A stretch of 64,000 bases of DNA from contig NC_041788.1 of the NCBI RefSeq assembly GCF_900090045.1, forward strand, positions 3,500,282-3,564,281. The letters run 5' to 3'. Source of the stretch: Plasmodium malariae (taxonomy: Eukaryota > Apicomplexa > Aconoidasida > Haemosporida > Plasmodiidae). A program made the translations under genes and the position numbers. This document shows positions 39,879 through 53,796 of the stretch, piece after piece (position 1 is the stretch's first letter; the number at the start of each line of letters is the position of its first letter). The notes beneath the pieces were generated by a model, which made no database searches, was not told the DNA's origin, and saw nothing but the letters and a program-made list of their open reading frames with translations.

Positions 39879-41334
39879 TTACAAGAAATTTATAGGTTTT
39901 GCAGGATTTTTTTCTATATTATGGTGTTTAATAAATGCTTGATCCTTTTCACACGATCGGGAAATTTTCCTCCAACGGATGCATTTTCTATATTTATAGA
40001 GGAAATATATTATTACAAAAAAACTCATGACATAAAACGCAATAGCAGCAGCACTTAATTTAAGAGCTAAAAATATTCCTACAATGGGAACCATTGATAT
40101 AACTGGAGATAAAATTTTAATATTCTTGATAATTCGTCTTAATTTATTATTTTTTTTTCTACGTCCAATAAGCTTGTATTGACTGTAAGAATTAAGTTCC
40201 AATGATTTTAATATTTCTGTTTCATATATTGCATCTATTCTTTTTAAAAGTCTGTATATCTTGGATAAAAAAGATATATTACGAAATTTATATTTCTTCA
40301 AGTTAAGTTTTTTTCCTTTTAATATTTTTTCATAATCTGTATTACTATTATTATCATTATATTTTAAGTTATTTCTTGATTTTTGATTAGAATTATCATA
40401 CTTTAATAAATTATTTATTGTTTTAGTAATATCATCATAATTTAATTTATCAAGTGAATTTTCAAAATTATAGTCAGCTTTTAAAACATTAAATAATTTT
40501 TGAGCTGTTTCATCATATTTTAATTTATCATACATGTTGTCAATATCATTATGTGAATAAAATGAATTGTCTTGTTCTTCAAATTTGTTATATTCCTGTA
40601 ATGCATCATATATTTTCTTTACAGTATCATAATCTTCTGATATATTGTACTGTTTTTTAGAAATGTCATGAACTCTTAATGGATCGTCTCGTTTTTCAAA
40701 ATTCCAAAAATCTTCTAATGGCGAGTGTGTTTTTTCAGAATTATTATTATGCTTTAATCCTTTAGATTGTTTTTCAAATTCATCGTCATATTTTTCTTTT
40801 TTACACCTATTTTCTAAATTATTATCATGTTTCATTAAATAAGGTTTATTTTGAATACTATAATACTTTTTTAATAATTCAAGTTTATCCTCAAAAATAT
40901 CATCAAACTGTCTTCCATCAGATGGCTGTTCATAAATATGCTGAGATTCTTTAAAGTATTTTTGGAAACCTAATTTCAAAGGTTTATAATCTTGTTGAGC
41001 ATATACATCTGCTAGACATAGTGATCGGTTAGCTCTTATGTAGAGTGAGTTATTTATGTTGTGTATGCTATCCAAAAGTTTACAATAGTTATACTAAAAA
41101 ATAAAGAACGTATTCAAATATTTATGTGTGGGAATTTATTTAAATAATAAGAAAATTTTCCTTATAAAAGTAAATTATATATTAACCAAAAAAAAAAAAA
41201 AAAAGAACAGAACTATTTTGTAATGTTTAAATGCAGTTACACTGTTTTACTTCATCATTATCTCTACATATCCATATTAAAAGGGTCAACGTTAGAACAT
41301 TTATAAAAAAGAAACAGTTATGGTTTTTCCTCAT
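39879..41334 (-). CDS. Exported protein, Pv-fam-d-like, copy 1
   Basis: There are two exons, 41334-41251 (28 codons, hydrophobic, MRKNHNCFFFINVLTLTLLI...) and 41093-39879, joined in phase 0 for 432 residues. The PEXEL-like site is R51-S-L53-C-L55 (ANRSLCLADVY), so the R and L positions are kept but the fifth position is Leu rather than Glu, Gln or Asp. The middle is Asn/Lys/Asp-rich with loosely repeated LKYDD/LKYND blocks. The end carries a conserved DAIYETEIL motif, a basic patch, ILSP, two membrane helices and a Lys/Arg-rich YKYRKC tail. It is clearly paralogous to the gene at 48502-49714. Resemblance to P. vivax Pv-fam-d exported proteins is from memory and tentative; molecular function is unknown. 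Confidence 0.7.
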
Positions 41335-43735
41335 GAGATACATCATATTTAAGAAGGCAATTATGTAATAATATTAAAACAGTTAGATTATCATAAGTTC
41401 AGTAATACACAATGAGAAATAAGTTGATATTATTCGTTTAACGTTTTCTACTTTTTTAAAACTTCAATCATTTTAAATGTGTAAATTAATTGAAATTAAG
41501 ATATAAATAAATGTATGCATAAAGAAAAATTATACTCAAAACAATATTTTCGTAAAAATACTGATATAAAAATAATATGAATTAAAATTATTCAGACGAT
41601 TATAGATTGATAAGTAGTCGACATATTTTTAATGTTGCATATTAATTTTAAATTCAGAATTTTCGTAATAATTTTACTAGTAAAAAAAAAAAAAATATAT
41701 ACATATATATATCATGTGCTGAATAACGTTAGTTGATGAAAGTATAAAAAGGGGCAAATTTAAGTAAAATGTAATATGAGAAAAAAAATAATGTTTTAAA
41801 CCAGTGATGATCCATATTTTCTTTTTAAAAAAGTTTTTTATCTAATATATATGTTTTATTAACTTTAATTTTAGTAAAGGACAAAATGAAAGGTTAAGTA
41901 ATTAGATATGTAATATATGTGAATAATTAGAACATTAACACATTATTACATAACTCCCACGCATATTTCTTTAGGGGAAAGTGCTGAATAAAAAAAATAA
42001 GGTGATATAATTAATTGCTCACTTTTATGCTTTATAAGAGGTGGAAAAATGTTTTTTGATTTTTTTGTACTCAACTTTGATTATAAAGGGGTCTATTATA
42101 GAATGTACAAAGTTCTATTATTCTTAAACTATGATGTAAAAATTCTCAAATTAAATATTTTTACAGTGCACAGTTTTACCTCTTTACAGTGGAACTTACT
42201 ACAATAATGGAAATTTCAAATACAAAAAAAAAAAAAAGAAAAAAAAAAATGTGCACATATATTTATGTGAACATAATAATAACGAATAAAATTTATTTTA
42301 ATTACTTCATATGTGAATTCGCAATAATTGAATAATCAGTAAATATATGTACATATATATAAGTGAATATGAGAATTAGAAGTAAAATTACGTGAAAATT
42401 TAAAATGAGTGTGCATGTGCATTTTTAATAGTCATCAGCATTATTTTCAGTTAAAATTTTATAATAGATTAATATGGAAAATATATCTTTTGAATATGGA
42501 ACACTGATAAAAAATACAAAAATTTTTTTTTTTTTTTTTTAACTGAAAAAGAACTGAAGAATTTATTAAAACATAAGAAAAAGCGTTATGGATAAGGAAA
42601 TAAATTTTTTTATGTAAATACGAAAGAATGGAGAATAGATAAATGTATTATATGCCATGACAACATAGAAGAAAAAATTAAACTAAATTATTAATGTAAT
42701 AATAATAATAGTAGTTCAAAGCAGAAAAAATTTTATGTAACAAAAATGATTAATTGATTTTTTACATTTATTTATTTTAAAATGATATAAAGTATAAACT
42801 GCATTAATACCATTCAAGGGTTAATTAACAATGGTACGCGATAAATTCTTATAATTAGAAAAAAATGGGAGATACAAATAATTAACGATAAAATGAAATG
42901 ATTTTAAGTTAATGATTTAATAAAATTTTTTTTTAGAATTTATATTATGTAGACAAATGAAATTGTTACGATAAAATTTGCTGTTTATATACATATAATA
43001 AAACAGTTAAACTTTCAAAATTACTGTTATAAAGTTAAAAATTAAGGTTATTTTTATTTTTTATAATTAAAATGGTTTTTAGGGTAATACTTCGCCTTAA
43101 TATTTTTGAATTGTAGGAAAGGAAAATTAATATTTATATATCTTATATTTAATAGAAAACAAGTTTTATAAATATCTATGTATAAAAATATAGAGTACTC
43201 TGAAAATAAAAAACAATTTTCTAATGAATAAGCGTTATGGAAATATTATTTTTAATATATATTTGTTAATATAAAACTAAATATAATAAAAAGCAATGTC
43301 ACTTTTTCAACAAGGGAAAAAATACTTATGTAAAAAAAGCACATGTAATGCAAACTCTACTTAAATACAAATACATTTAATGCATATACCCTGTTATAAA
43401 AAGAATGTGAGAAATATTATTTAAACATATAGGTTTTAATAATTTAAGTAATATATATTTCAATTTTTGTGCTCTCAATAATTTTAAGTTTTCAGGGTTT
43501 TTTCCATTTATCCATTATTATCTTAAATCTATCATATTTATAATATAAAATAATAAATGTTCTCAAAAATATAATTCTTTGAAGATGAAAATTTCAAAAT
43601 ATTTCAGTGTGTTTGTACTTTTACGTTTATGCATATACATCGTGCTCTTCCTTATTCTTCGATAAATGAATAATACTTCGGCAACTTAAGTAGGGAAACA
43701 TACTAATAGTAATTTAGAATTAAAGATTATTTTTT
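41335..43735. other. Non-coding stretch
   Basis: No gene can be supported. It is A/T-rich with poly-A and poly-T runs (for example near 42221-42249 and 42523-42540). Confidence 0.5.
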
Positions 43736-44890
43736 TTAATTGGTGCATTCTTCTTTGGGAACTACATTTTTCCGCTCTTCATTCCATACATTCCATTGTT
43801 TTTTATTAATCCATTTATTAATAAAAACTTCTACCCATTCGTTAAAAGAATTCTGTTTGTCTTCTTTCAGCTTTTTCCATTTTTTGCATTCATTATAGTA
43901 TAAACCTTCTTTACTACGAACCCAACTATTCCATTGTGCTTTTTCCATGGATACCCTTTTTTCCCATTTGTGTTGATTTTTTTTGATTCTTTCATTTAAC
44001 GGATTTGGTATTTCTATATATTTGAGTTTTTCCCAATATTCAAATTCATCACGTCTCCAGTCTTTCAATAACCAAGTTAATATTTTGTCTTTTTTCCATT
44101 CTCTCCATTGTTTTATGATCCATTCTTTCCAAATGACTTGCTTTTCGTGCATCCATTTATTCAAATCCATTAACATACATTTCTTTCCTTCTGTCTTAAT
44201 CCATGTCTCCCATGTACTTTCATCCCATGTTGGCAATTCATTTAAAATATTTTGCTCATATTCATTATCCATATTTTCGTTATAATGCATCCATTTATTT
44301 TCCATAGAATTTAACCATTCTTGCCATTCACTTTCTCTTTCTTCAATCCAGCATTTTTTTTCAGTTTCTAGATATGAATTGAAATATTGCCAATCTATCT
44401 CTAATTTCGTCATCCAATTACGCCACGCATGTTTCTTAAGTTCTTCTGATTTTTCAAGAAGTCCTTGCTCAACAGTTATTTTTTTCAGTTTTCTTCTTTG
44501 TTCCTTTTCTAATTTTATTTGGTTTTCTGATTTCTAAAAGGATTAAAAAATTAGTAAGTATATTTATTTTTACAAATAATTACTTTTTCCATATTATTAA
44601 TTTATATTCTTAAAAAAGAATTAAATAAAAAAGTAAAAATAAATTTATACATAATAATTTGTACTTTATATAATATTTTTTTTTTTTTATCTTTTTTTTA
44701 CCTGCGTATTGAATTTCATATAAAGGGCAATAGCAATTATTGTAAATACGGTAACATATACATATGGAGACAAAGAGTTTGTATCCATATAATTTGATAA
44801 AATGTTACAGTTAAATCTAGGAAATTTACTAAAAAATGAAGGCGATACAACTTCATTACCTAATTCCACCTCACTACCACTAAGCTCCAT
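43736..44890 (-). CDS. Tryptophan-rich antigen, membrane-exon type
   Basis: There are two exons, 44890-44702 and 44533-43736, joined in phase 0 for 328 residues. Exon 1 (63 codons, MELSGSEVELGNEVV...) is acidic and ends with a membrane helix (YVYVTVFTIIAIALYM), giving a type II or recessed-signal layout rather than an N-terminal signal peptide. Exon 2 starts with a basic, charged helix and then the tryptophan-rich domain: about 26 Trp at roughly helical spacing, for example WKEWIIKQWREW and NKWINKKQWNVW. Such domains (Pv-fam-a/TRAg) are found on merozoites or infected cells, and several P. vivax members bind red cells. The gene is unbroken. It lies downstream on the same strand from the second fam-d-like gene. 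Confidence 0.85.
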
Positions 44891-47800
44891 TTTTTATGTT
44901 TTTGTTAAAAAAAAGAATAAATGTTAGAATAAAAAAAAGAATTATTCAATAATAGTAAAATTTAGTATAATAGGAATGTTCTATTTATATTCTTAACTAT
45001 TTCTTAATTTCTGGTGTCATTTTGTAATGAAAAAATAATAAATTAAAAAAATGGTATTACATAAAAATAAGTTATAAAAAAAAAAAAAAATATAACAGTA
45101 AAAAAATTTAATTTCAATTATTATATTCTTAATTATATATTTAAAGATTTTATACAACAATTAAACTATGCATACAAGAGACATTACAACAAACTATTGA
45201 AATTTTGTTTGTTCTGCAATCATTTTATTAAAATTGGATTTTGAACATTTAGAAATTTAATTTATCATTCATATGGTATTTTTACTATTATGCTTATCTT
45301 TAAAATTATTTGTAACTATTTATATAAGAAATGTTTTTTTTTTTGAACTTCGTTATAAAAAGAATAAAAAATAGTCTTATAGTTAAATATATATAAGAAT
45401 TAAAATTATTAATGGATTCAAATTTGGACACAAAGAATAATATTGATTGTATGTTTTTTTTTCCTAGCAAATATTTCATATTAAATTATATTTAAAAATA
45501 TATATATTCATATAAGATGATATATTATTTATAGTATGAGGTATTTTCTTTGCCTAAAATTATTGTTATTTTAGGGTTGAATAACAGTTTCATGAAACAT
45601 TTAGTTAACTATTTAAAGTGGTAACTGTAAAATCGAAAAAAACATATAATATAAAAAATAAATCATATATTATACTTTTTAAAATATATTTATTGAAAAC
45701 AAAAATCGGAAAGGAGCTAAAAATACTTAAGAAAGCAATTATTAAATATTATCGCTTTTTATATATGAAATACATGTATCTTTTCTTTTTATATATATAT
45801 TATTGATTTGGTATTTTTATTGAATATAAAATCAAGGTTATTATATAATCCTAAGAGGCTTCAATGTTTTGTTCGTATTAAAAGGGACATTTTATTTTTT
45901 TATAAGTATCTATATTTTGTTTAATTTGACAAACATTTTTGTTTTTATTTTCATTTCATTATAATTTCTCCTAAAATATTATTTGATGATTTTGAAAAAT
46001 AAAAATGAAAAATAATGAAGTTGATAATAATAGAAAACGTTGATGTTGAACACCATTTTTGCTTCATTTTGTCAACATGTTAGAAAGAAAATATGATGAA
46101 AGTTGTTAGAACAGTTTTTTCTAATTTTTACAATATTAATTAGGTATTTATATTTAATTTTTAAAATTATACACTTTAAAAAAGGGTAATTATTTTGTAT
46201 TGTGTTCTATTTTATTATAAGGTTTGTTTTATTAAGCAAATTTAAATTTATTTTCACAACGGAATGTAACATATGACAATTTTTTTTAGCGTTATTCTTA
46301 TACATATGCATAAATTACATAAAAGGAATAATAGAAATTAATATTATTACTATTTATGAAAAATCGGGTGAAAAAAGTACACAAAAGAAAAATAATAAAA
46401 AAAAAAAAATAAAATAGCTATATAACTTAAATTTTGAAAAAGAAGAATTTTTAAATTACAAGGAAAAAAAAAGTTAAATATTAAATCGTCATCTTAATAG
46501 TTGTAAGCATTGAATATAACATTTTATTAATAATATATTACCGCACAAAGAGATCACATTATTATTCTTTTTTTAATATTGTGAAATATGTAATTTTATA
46601 TAGTAATTGTGATACTTAATAATCACTGTGTTGTTGAATAATTTCTTATAAAAGTAATGAAATTTAGTGCTGTTATATTTTAGTTGCAATTATAAATATA
46701 AAAATATATAATAGGAATAATGTAATTATTGAAATAAAAATTATTAATATAAAAAGATATATGAAATGCTTTACTTATGAGTAATATAGAATTATATTAT
46801 AATATTTGAGATGTTTATTGCACTTGAGGAAAAAACGTTAAAGGAAAAAAAATAAAAGGATAAATATTTAAATTATATTGTATTTTACACTATTGTATGA
46901 TATTGAGTTATATTGCAGTATATTACACTTAATTTCACAGTGATTGTTGTTAAAATGCAATCATTGCAATAATCTATCATTTATTAATGTTAAGTTATTG
47001 TGAACATGAAATATATTTAATTTTAAATAAATATGTATTAGGACTTTTTATTTGACAACATATAAAATTTTTGAAGTTCGTTTTAACTTTTATTTTGAAT
47101 TAAATTACAATTTGGTAAGAAAGAGTTTTAGTAGTTCGCACTACAGAAATAAATTTCTAACACTGCTTTTTAAATGTTACTTTCGCGTGTTACATAATTA
47201 TTAATATTAATATTAAACAACATAACTAATAGAACAAAATATAAAACGTTAATGATTTCAATATTATAACATAATAGGTAAAACAAAATTATGATTAAAT
47301 ACGAATTTAGGTGATGCATAAAAAAATTTTTATTATACATTCCTATTGCGATATGAACTAAATTTTAATAAAAAATCTAGTGACTTTATATAGAAGTGAA
47401 AATATAAGATTATAGCATATATAATGTTAGACTTTTTTGGAATTATTTAAAAATAGAAAAGGAATTCCATATGGAGGATAAATGTAAATCATTTGAATAC
47501 TATATAATAAAATTATAATACTATTTTAAATTAATTTGATATATAATAATATTAGACAGAGATATTTTATACTAAATATATACTAACCTTTAAGGCTACA
47601 CCCTCCTAAAATAATTAAATAATCTTATTAAAATGAAAGATATTACCAAATTAAAGTTAAAGTAACATCTTTAAAAATAACTGTTTTTGAAACTAAATTC
47701 ATATTTTAATACTTCAGTTTAAAAGAAACAATGATGGAAAATTATACTACGAAAAAAAGTTGACATTAAAGTTTCTATTTTTTCTTTTGGAGAAATATAA

Positions 47801-48501
47801 TGAATGAAGTTATTTAAGTGTTGGCTATGAACAACATAATATTAATGATAACAAAAAAAAAAAATGAAAAAAAGAAATTTTATTTTTATTTTTTGAAAAG
47901 TGAAAAAATGGAGAATAATATAATTTTAGAAAACGTCAGAACATGATGGAACTAAAAAAAAAAAAAAGTTAAATAAGTATACTTACGCTAAATGATGATT
48001 ATACTAAATTACAATTCTTTAAACAAAAATTAATATTATACTTTAATTAATAATTGAAAAGCCTTCAGAAAAGTAAGATACAAATATAGCAAAATGTACT
48101 TTTTAAAAAGAAAAATGTCAACTTAAATGCAATGTTTCCAATTGCACATTCCACAAATCAATTAAAAAATACATGAATATAATAATTAGTAGATTGCATA
48201 ATATTATACATAAAAAAATAAATACAATATACCATAAAAAAGGAAAAAAAAAATTCTTTAAAAAGGTATATTTTACCATAAAAGTTATACCAAGTTATTA
48301 ATGTAAATAAAAAGCATCAAACATATGTGGATTTAATAATACCAATGTAAATATGAAATCAGATGAAAATAACTTTAGATAAAACTTTGAAACAGTATAC
48401 GATTCATAAATCTAAAGTACATTACATGCATATATATATATATATATATATAGCTTTACTTTGAAATTTATATAATTTTAATGATGTTCAGATTATGTCT
48501 C
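44891..48501. other. Non-coding stretch
   Basis: No supportable gene in about 3.6 kb. There is an A/T-encoded open frame at 45618-45806 (+) and a (TA)n tract near 48429-48452. A 27-codon open run from 45413 (+) has no partner exon. Confidence 0.5.
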
Positions 48502-49714
48502 TTAATTTGGTGATATATACGGTAACATTATTCTACGTCTCTCATCAGCTTTTAAAAGACGTTTTACATTAAATTCTCCGTATAATTTGCAAAGGCGTTT
48601 ACATTTCTTATATTTATACCAAACATATAATACAGATGCAATAAGGAATATGGATGATACAATAATACCTGTATTTGAATTATACATATAACACAATACT
48701 AAAGTTACAGCAAATACTAATATCGGAGATAAAACTGTTAAGAAATCCTTAATTTTTCTTGTTAAACTACGTTTCTTTTTTCGTACGTTCCTTCCTTGTT
48801 GATTGTTATAATATGACATTATATTTATTAATTCTGTTTCATACAATGCATCTGACTTTTTTAAATATTTCATTAACTTCTTTATTATATATCTTATAAA
48901 TCCTATATATTTCTTCTTATTATGAGTACTGTATCTTAATATATTTTTTGGATCATCCGAGTACGAATAAGATTTTAATGAAGAAAATAAATTTTCCTTA
49001 TCATATTCATGATTTAATTCATCGGATATAATTTCAGGGATATATTCATCTTTTAATGAACCATATCTCTTTACAGAATTATCATCATTCCTAAATACAT
49101 TTGGTACTCTTTTCAAATTATTTTCCTGTGCTCGCTTTTTATAATTTTGTTTTTGTTCGAAACCATTAACATATTTACTTCCTTCATTAAACTGTTTTTC
49201 AAACAGATTACAGTAATTTCCTCTATTAGACCTCTTTTCAGCATTTGAATCATTCACTGGTACATAAAATCGTCTTTGAATATTGTCATCACGTAACAGA
49301 GCATGTAACTGACTTTGAAAAGGTTCGCTACTCATTAACTCTTTTAATCGTTTTGATAATATGCCATCATCCTCTTCTAATATTTTCGTTAATTTGTATT
49401 TTAATGATGTGTAATTTTGCTGTGGTTCTAAGCGTACATTATTCTTTAATAATCTACTGTTTCTCTTATTACACAATTTACCTATGGAAGTTGACTAAAA
49501 ATTAAAATACGTATTTATTGTTTAAAAAATATCTTCATTTCTAACATAAACAAAATTTTCAAAGGAAAAATGTTAAAATGATTAGATATATACAAATAAA
49601 ATTCTGAACTTTAATTTATCATGTTACCTTTTTAGAATATTGACGAGACCATATAAAATTGGTAAAAGTAAAAATTTTAAAAAAAAATAAATATATGTTT
49701 GCTCTTATAATCAT
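48502..49714 (-). CDS. Exported protein, Pv-fam-d-like, copy 2
   Basis: There are two exons, 49714-49628 (29 codons, hydrophobic, MIIRANIYLFFFKIFTFTNF...) and 49494-48502, joined in phase 0 for 359 residues. The PEXEL-like site is R43-L-L45-K-N47 (RNSRLLKNNV), again with an unusual fifth residue. Next comes LKYKLTKILEEDDGILSKRL, resembling the short helical module near the N-terminus of Pv-fam-d proteins. The C-terminal part matches copy 1: DALYETEL, a basic patch, VLSP, two membrane helices (near LVFAVTLVLCYMY and IIVSSIFLIASVLYVW) and YKYKKC. Copy 1 is longer because its middle is expanded. The protein is probably delivered to host-cell membranes; the function is unknown. Confidence 0.72.
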
Positions 49715-52700
49715 ATTGCCTTTCTTCAAAGTTCTGTTAAATTATTAGTAATATTAAAATTTTTACATGTATTAATATTTTTTCTACAATATTTAATAAA
49801 GGTTGAGATATAATATGATATTAATATTTTTTATTTTCCTGATATTGCAAAGAACTTCGAAGGCTCTTTTTAAACTTAATTTAAGTTAATTACACAATTA
49901 ATGATATTAAAAAAAAAAAATATATTTAAAAATATAGTTTTTACAAGAAATACGATTAATTTAGAACACTTTTATTTAAATAGAATTTAGTAATCATTAA
50001 AAATATACATTTATCTATACAATAGTATTTGAGATTTTTTGAAAGTTTTAAAATAGTTAATTTCTGAATAAAAAAAAAATATACACACATAAAATTATTT
50101 AGGAAATACTATGTGTGTCCAAATCCATAGTAAAATTGTGTAAAATTTAGATAAAAAAAAAAAAAATATATATATATTTATTTATGTATATATATGTAAT
50201 ATATATAAATAAAATATATACTTTTTATATATATATTATCAGACATAACCATAATACAATAAAATGAACTTACTGGAATTTAATGTATATATTTTAAAAA
50301 AGGATGATTTACTTCATTTTTTAATCATTTTTATATAGTAAATTTTTAAATTAATTATTAGGAAAAATAAAAAAGAAAATAACAAAAAAAAAGTTATTAA
50401 AAGAGGAATAATTTTTAGAAAACTTTTGTTTGATATACGCAAATTATAAAATATTAATGCAGCATAGCATTTAAAACTAAAATGATTGATATATAATTAC
50501 ACATAAAACATAAAAAGAAAATTTTTATTTAATTTTGCTTCTTAAGAATTTTAAATATGTAAAATTAAAGTTACTACTACATTTCTAATATTTTTTTTAC
50601 AAATTATATAGTTCTCTTGGGAATGTGTAGGATATTTTTCAAGTGTTAATCATATATAAAATGATATAATTGAGTATTACTTAAAAATTAAAGATTCATT
50701 GTTTTGGTAATTATTATTATAAATATTGTTGTCAAAAAAAAAAAAGCATAAATGCATATATATTATATATATAAGGAAAAAAAAAAAAATTAATAATATA
50801 ATAGCAGATATGATAAGGGAAATTTTACATTTGTAATAGATGATGAATAATGGAATAATAAAATAATGCAAAGAATAATAGGCAATTATAAATTTATATA
50901 TAAATGTAAAAAGTAAAATTGAGAAAAGATTATAAAATGAGATTACTCTACATATAAATAAATGTAATTAAAATGGTTAAAAATATTAAAACATTTTTTC
51001 AGACAACTTTATATTATATTATATTATATTATAATTTTCGAATTAATTATTATTAAAATTAATTTAATACTTGCTTATAAATGGAGTTAATTATATAAAA
51101 CTTTTTTAACAGTCGTGCAAAATCATAAAAATTTATATAGTATAATAATATTTATATGAAATCTAATTGCAAATGAACAAAATTTTTTACATATAGCTCA
51201 GGTTTTCATCCTTAATTATGCACCATACCCAATTATGCTAATATGAAAAGATTTTTTTAATTCTGAATAAAAATTATAAATATTGAAAAAATATAAAAAA
51301 AAATAAAAACCATTTCGATAAAAATTATTAAGATAAAAATATATAAGATTAAAAAATTTCAATTATGATTAGTAGTATAAATAAAGTGTAAAATAAATAC
51401 ATTTCTTAATCAACATTATAGTTAATGGAAAAAAATAAAATTAAATATACCTGTGGCAAAAATGCACATTTAATGTATTATTTTTTGAACAAGGAAAATA
51501 TGACATGTGTAATAATTTTAGATTATTCTTTTTTAAAAAATATATTATTTAAGATTTTATAAGCACACATATTTTTTTTATCTTATTCTATATAAATTTT
51601 TTTTTTCTTTTGAATTGCACACATATTTAAATCATGTTGCAACTCATATTCGTGATAATCGGTCTTATAAAATTTAAGCAAATATTTAAGTTTCATATAT
51701 GTGTTTGCAGAAAAACATCATAAATACACTATTTTTCAATAGGGGGATATGTATATTAACCTTTTTTCCTAATCGATATTATTAAATAAAACTAGTAAAT
51801 TATATGGGAAAATATTGCTTTAAAATTAGGGTTTGAGAACTATCACAAGTATATAACAAATATATCTCACTGTTAAAGTAATCTATGAATTTGCTTATAT
51901 TATTTTGTAAGATTATAAGTCATTTAAAATATGTATCTAATTTATTTTTTCTAAAAAGTATATAATCACAAATAGATATCTTAGCCTTTTCTGATTTCCT
52001 TGGTTATGTCTATTTTAAAAGCAAAACAACTTCTATTGGTAGTGTATTGTACTATATTGTATCCCATGAAATATTATTTCTTTTCCTCTTTTTTGCAATA
52101 CCTAATAAAGAAAAGAATTTTAAATAAATCAATAGAGACTCGTAACATACAAAATAACTGATCTAACGTTTAAAATGAATTTTAAAAAATTTAAAAAATA
52201 TAAAATTGAATTGAAATAATAATTTATGAATTGTTATATATTGCATAGCTCTAAGTACTAATATAACATAAAATGTGTTTTATTAATTATATGAATAAAA
52301 ATTACTAAAAGGAAAAAAGAATTTTAATATAATCTAATAAGCATATTTACCTGTTATACATTAGTCATACAGGAAAGCACATTTCTCGTAAAGTTATTTA
52401 TTTTTCTTCTCATGGGGAAAAAAAAAAAATTATGTTTCTTTTTATTAAGTATAAAAAAAAAACGATTAATGTTCTTTAATAGTTTATTTATCTAATATGA
52501 ATCTATTAGTAGTATAATACATCGTACATTTTAATTATATAAACAATTAATTATTTTATTAACCAATATAAATTACAAGAATAATCATAAAATATACCTT
52601 CATTTGAACCCATAAAGGGGGGAAAATAACTTCATTTTAATAACGATTAAGGTAATGAGGTTTATGTTGATTTAGATAAGATTTTTGTTAAAAATATTTG

Positions 52701-53461
52701 TCAATATATCCTCTAAGAATAAAATCGTATAAATAGATATAATTCGTAATAAGAATAAAAATATAAATATATATAAAAAAAAAATTTACTCGTTTTTCTC
52801 TATTAGGTTTAATTTTTTTTTTTTTTTTAGGTTGTACATCTTTTTACAATGGATAAGAGATATGTATGAGTTAAATATTAACTTCAATGTTTAAATTTAA
52901 GTTGGAAATATAAAAATCTAATTAATTCAGATGAATATAAAATAAATTTGAATAATGTATTATTAATCCTTTACTTAAGATTTATATAAAAACTACAGTA
53001 ACTCAATCTTGAGAAAACTGAAGAAAGAATTATATAACATAACATAAATTAATAAAATTCCAAAAAAGAACAAACAATATGAATATTATGCTAGTACTTA
53101 GAAAAATGATAAATACAGAATAATTAAACACAAACCAACTGATTAATATTGTTTTCATCTTTCTTTATCTAAAACTACATAATTGTTTATAAAATGGATT
53201 GTTCTTCTGTTGATCTTTGAGAATTCATTTTAAATTATAAAATGATTATGAATACTTAATATACTTTTCGTACCTATAAATATATTATTCTCATCTAAAC
53301 GTATTTCTATGTGCATTAATATTATGATAATTCCCTAAAATATAATATGATGTTATTCACATATACCATTACCTTTCATTTTTTAAAGAAATAGTTTGTT
53401 ATGAGTAACTTCTGAATGTACCATGCAATGTAAGAAAATTATAATGCGCTTTTTATTTTAG
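49715..53461. other. Non-coding stretch
   Basis: No supportable gene in about 3.7 kb. It is A/T-rich with (TA)n tracts near 50166-50200 and short TATAT repeats near 51012-51032. Confidence 0.5.
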
Positions 53462-53665
53462 GTGTATTATTTAATGCTCATATTACGCAAAATTTTTGTA
53501 TACATAATATATATTAACCATGTATGCGTCTACTACCATAACGGATTACCGAAATTTAAAGGCAAAAGTTCATCGTATAAATTAACAAATAATGAAAACC
53601 CTTATATTTATTTTTCCTATTTTATATATTCTTATCTTTTTTTTTTTATCATAATATCACAGTAA
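53462..53665 (+). pseudogene. Possible stranded second exon, unknown
   Basis: A T-rich tract and TTTTAG acceptor lead into an open frame of 67 codons. Its middle (HNGLPKFKGKSSSYKLTNNE) has a codon mix unlike the flanks. The acceptor context AG/GTGTA is the same as at the RBP second exon (21707). No signal exon is visible in the preceding 250 bp. It may be a relic, but the surrounding hydrophobic residues are A/T-encoded and chance is possible. Confidence 0.2.
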
Positions 53666-53796
53666 TTTCTCGTTCTATATGTGTTATTGGTTGCCATAAA
53701 ATTTGCCAATTAAATTATAGAAAAATATAGTATAAATGCATTATTTGTTTTATTTGATAAAATATTTACGTATGATTTTTCTTTTTAAAATATATA

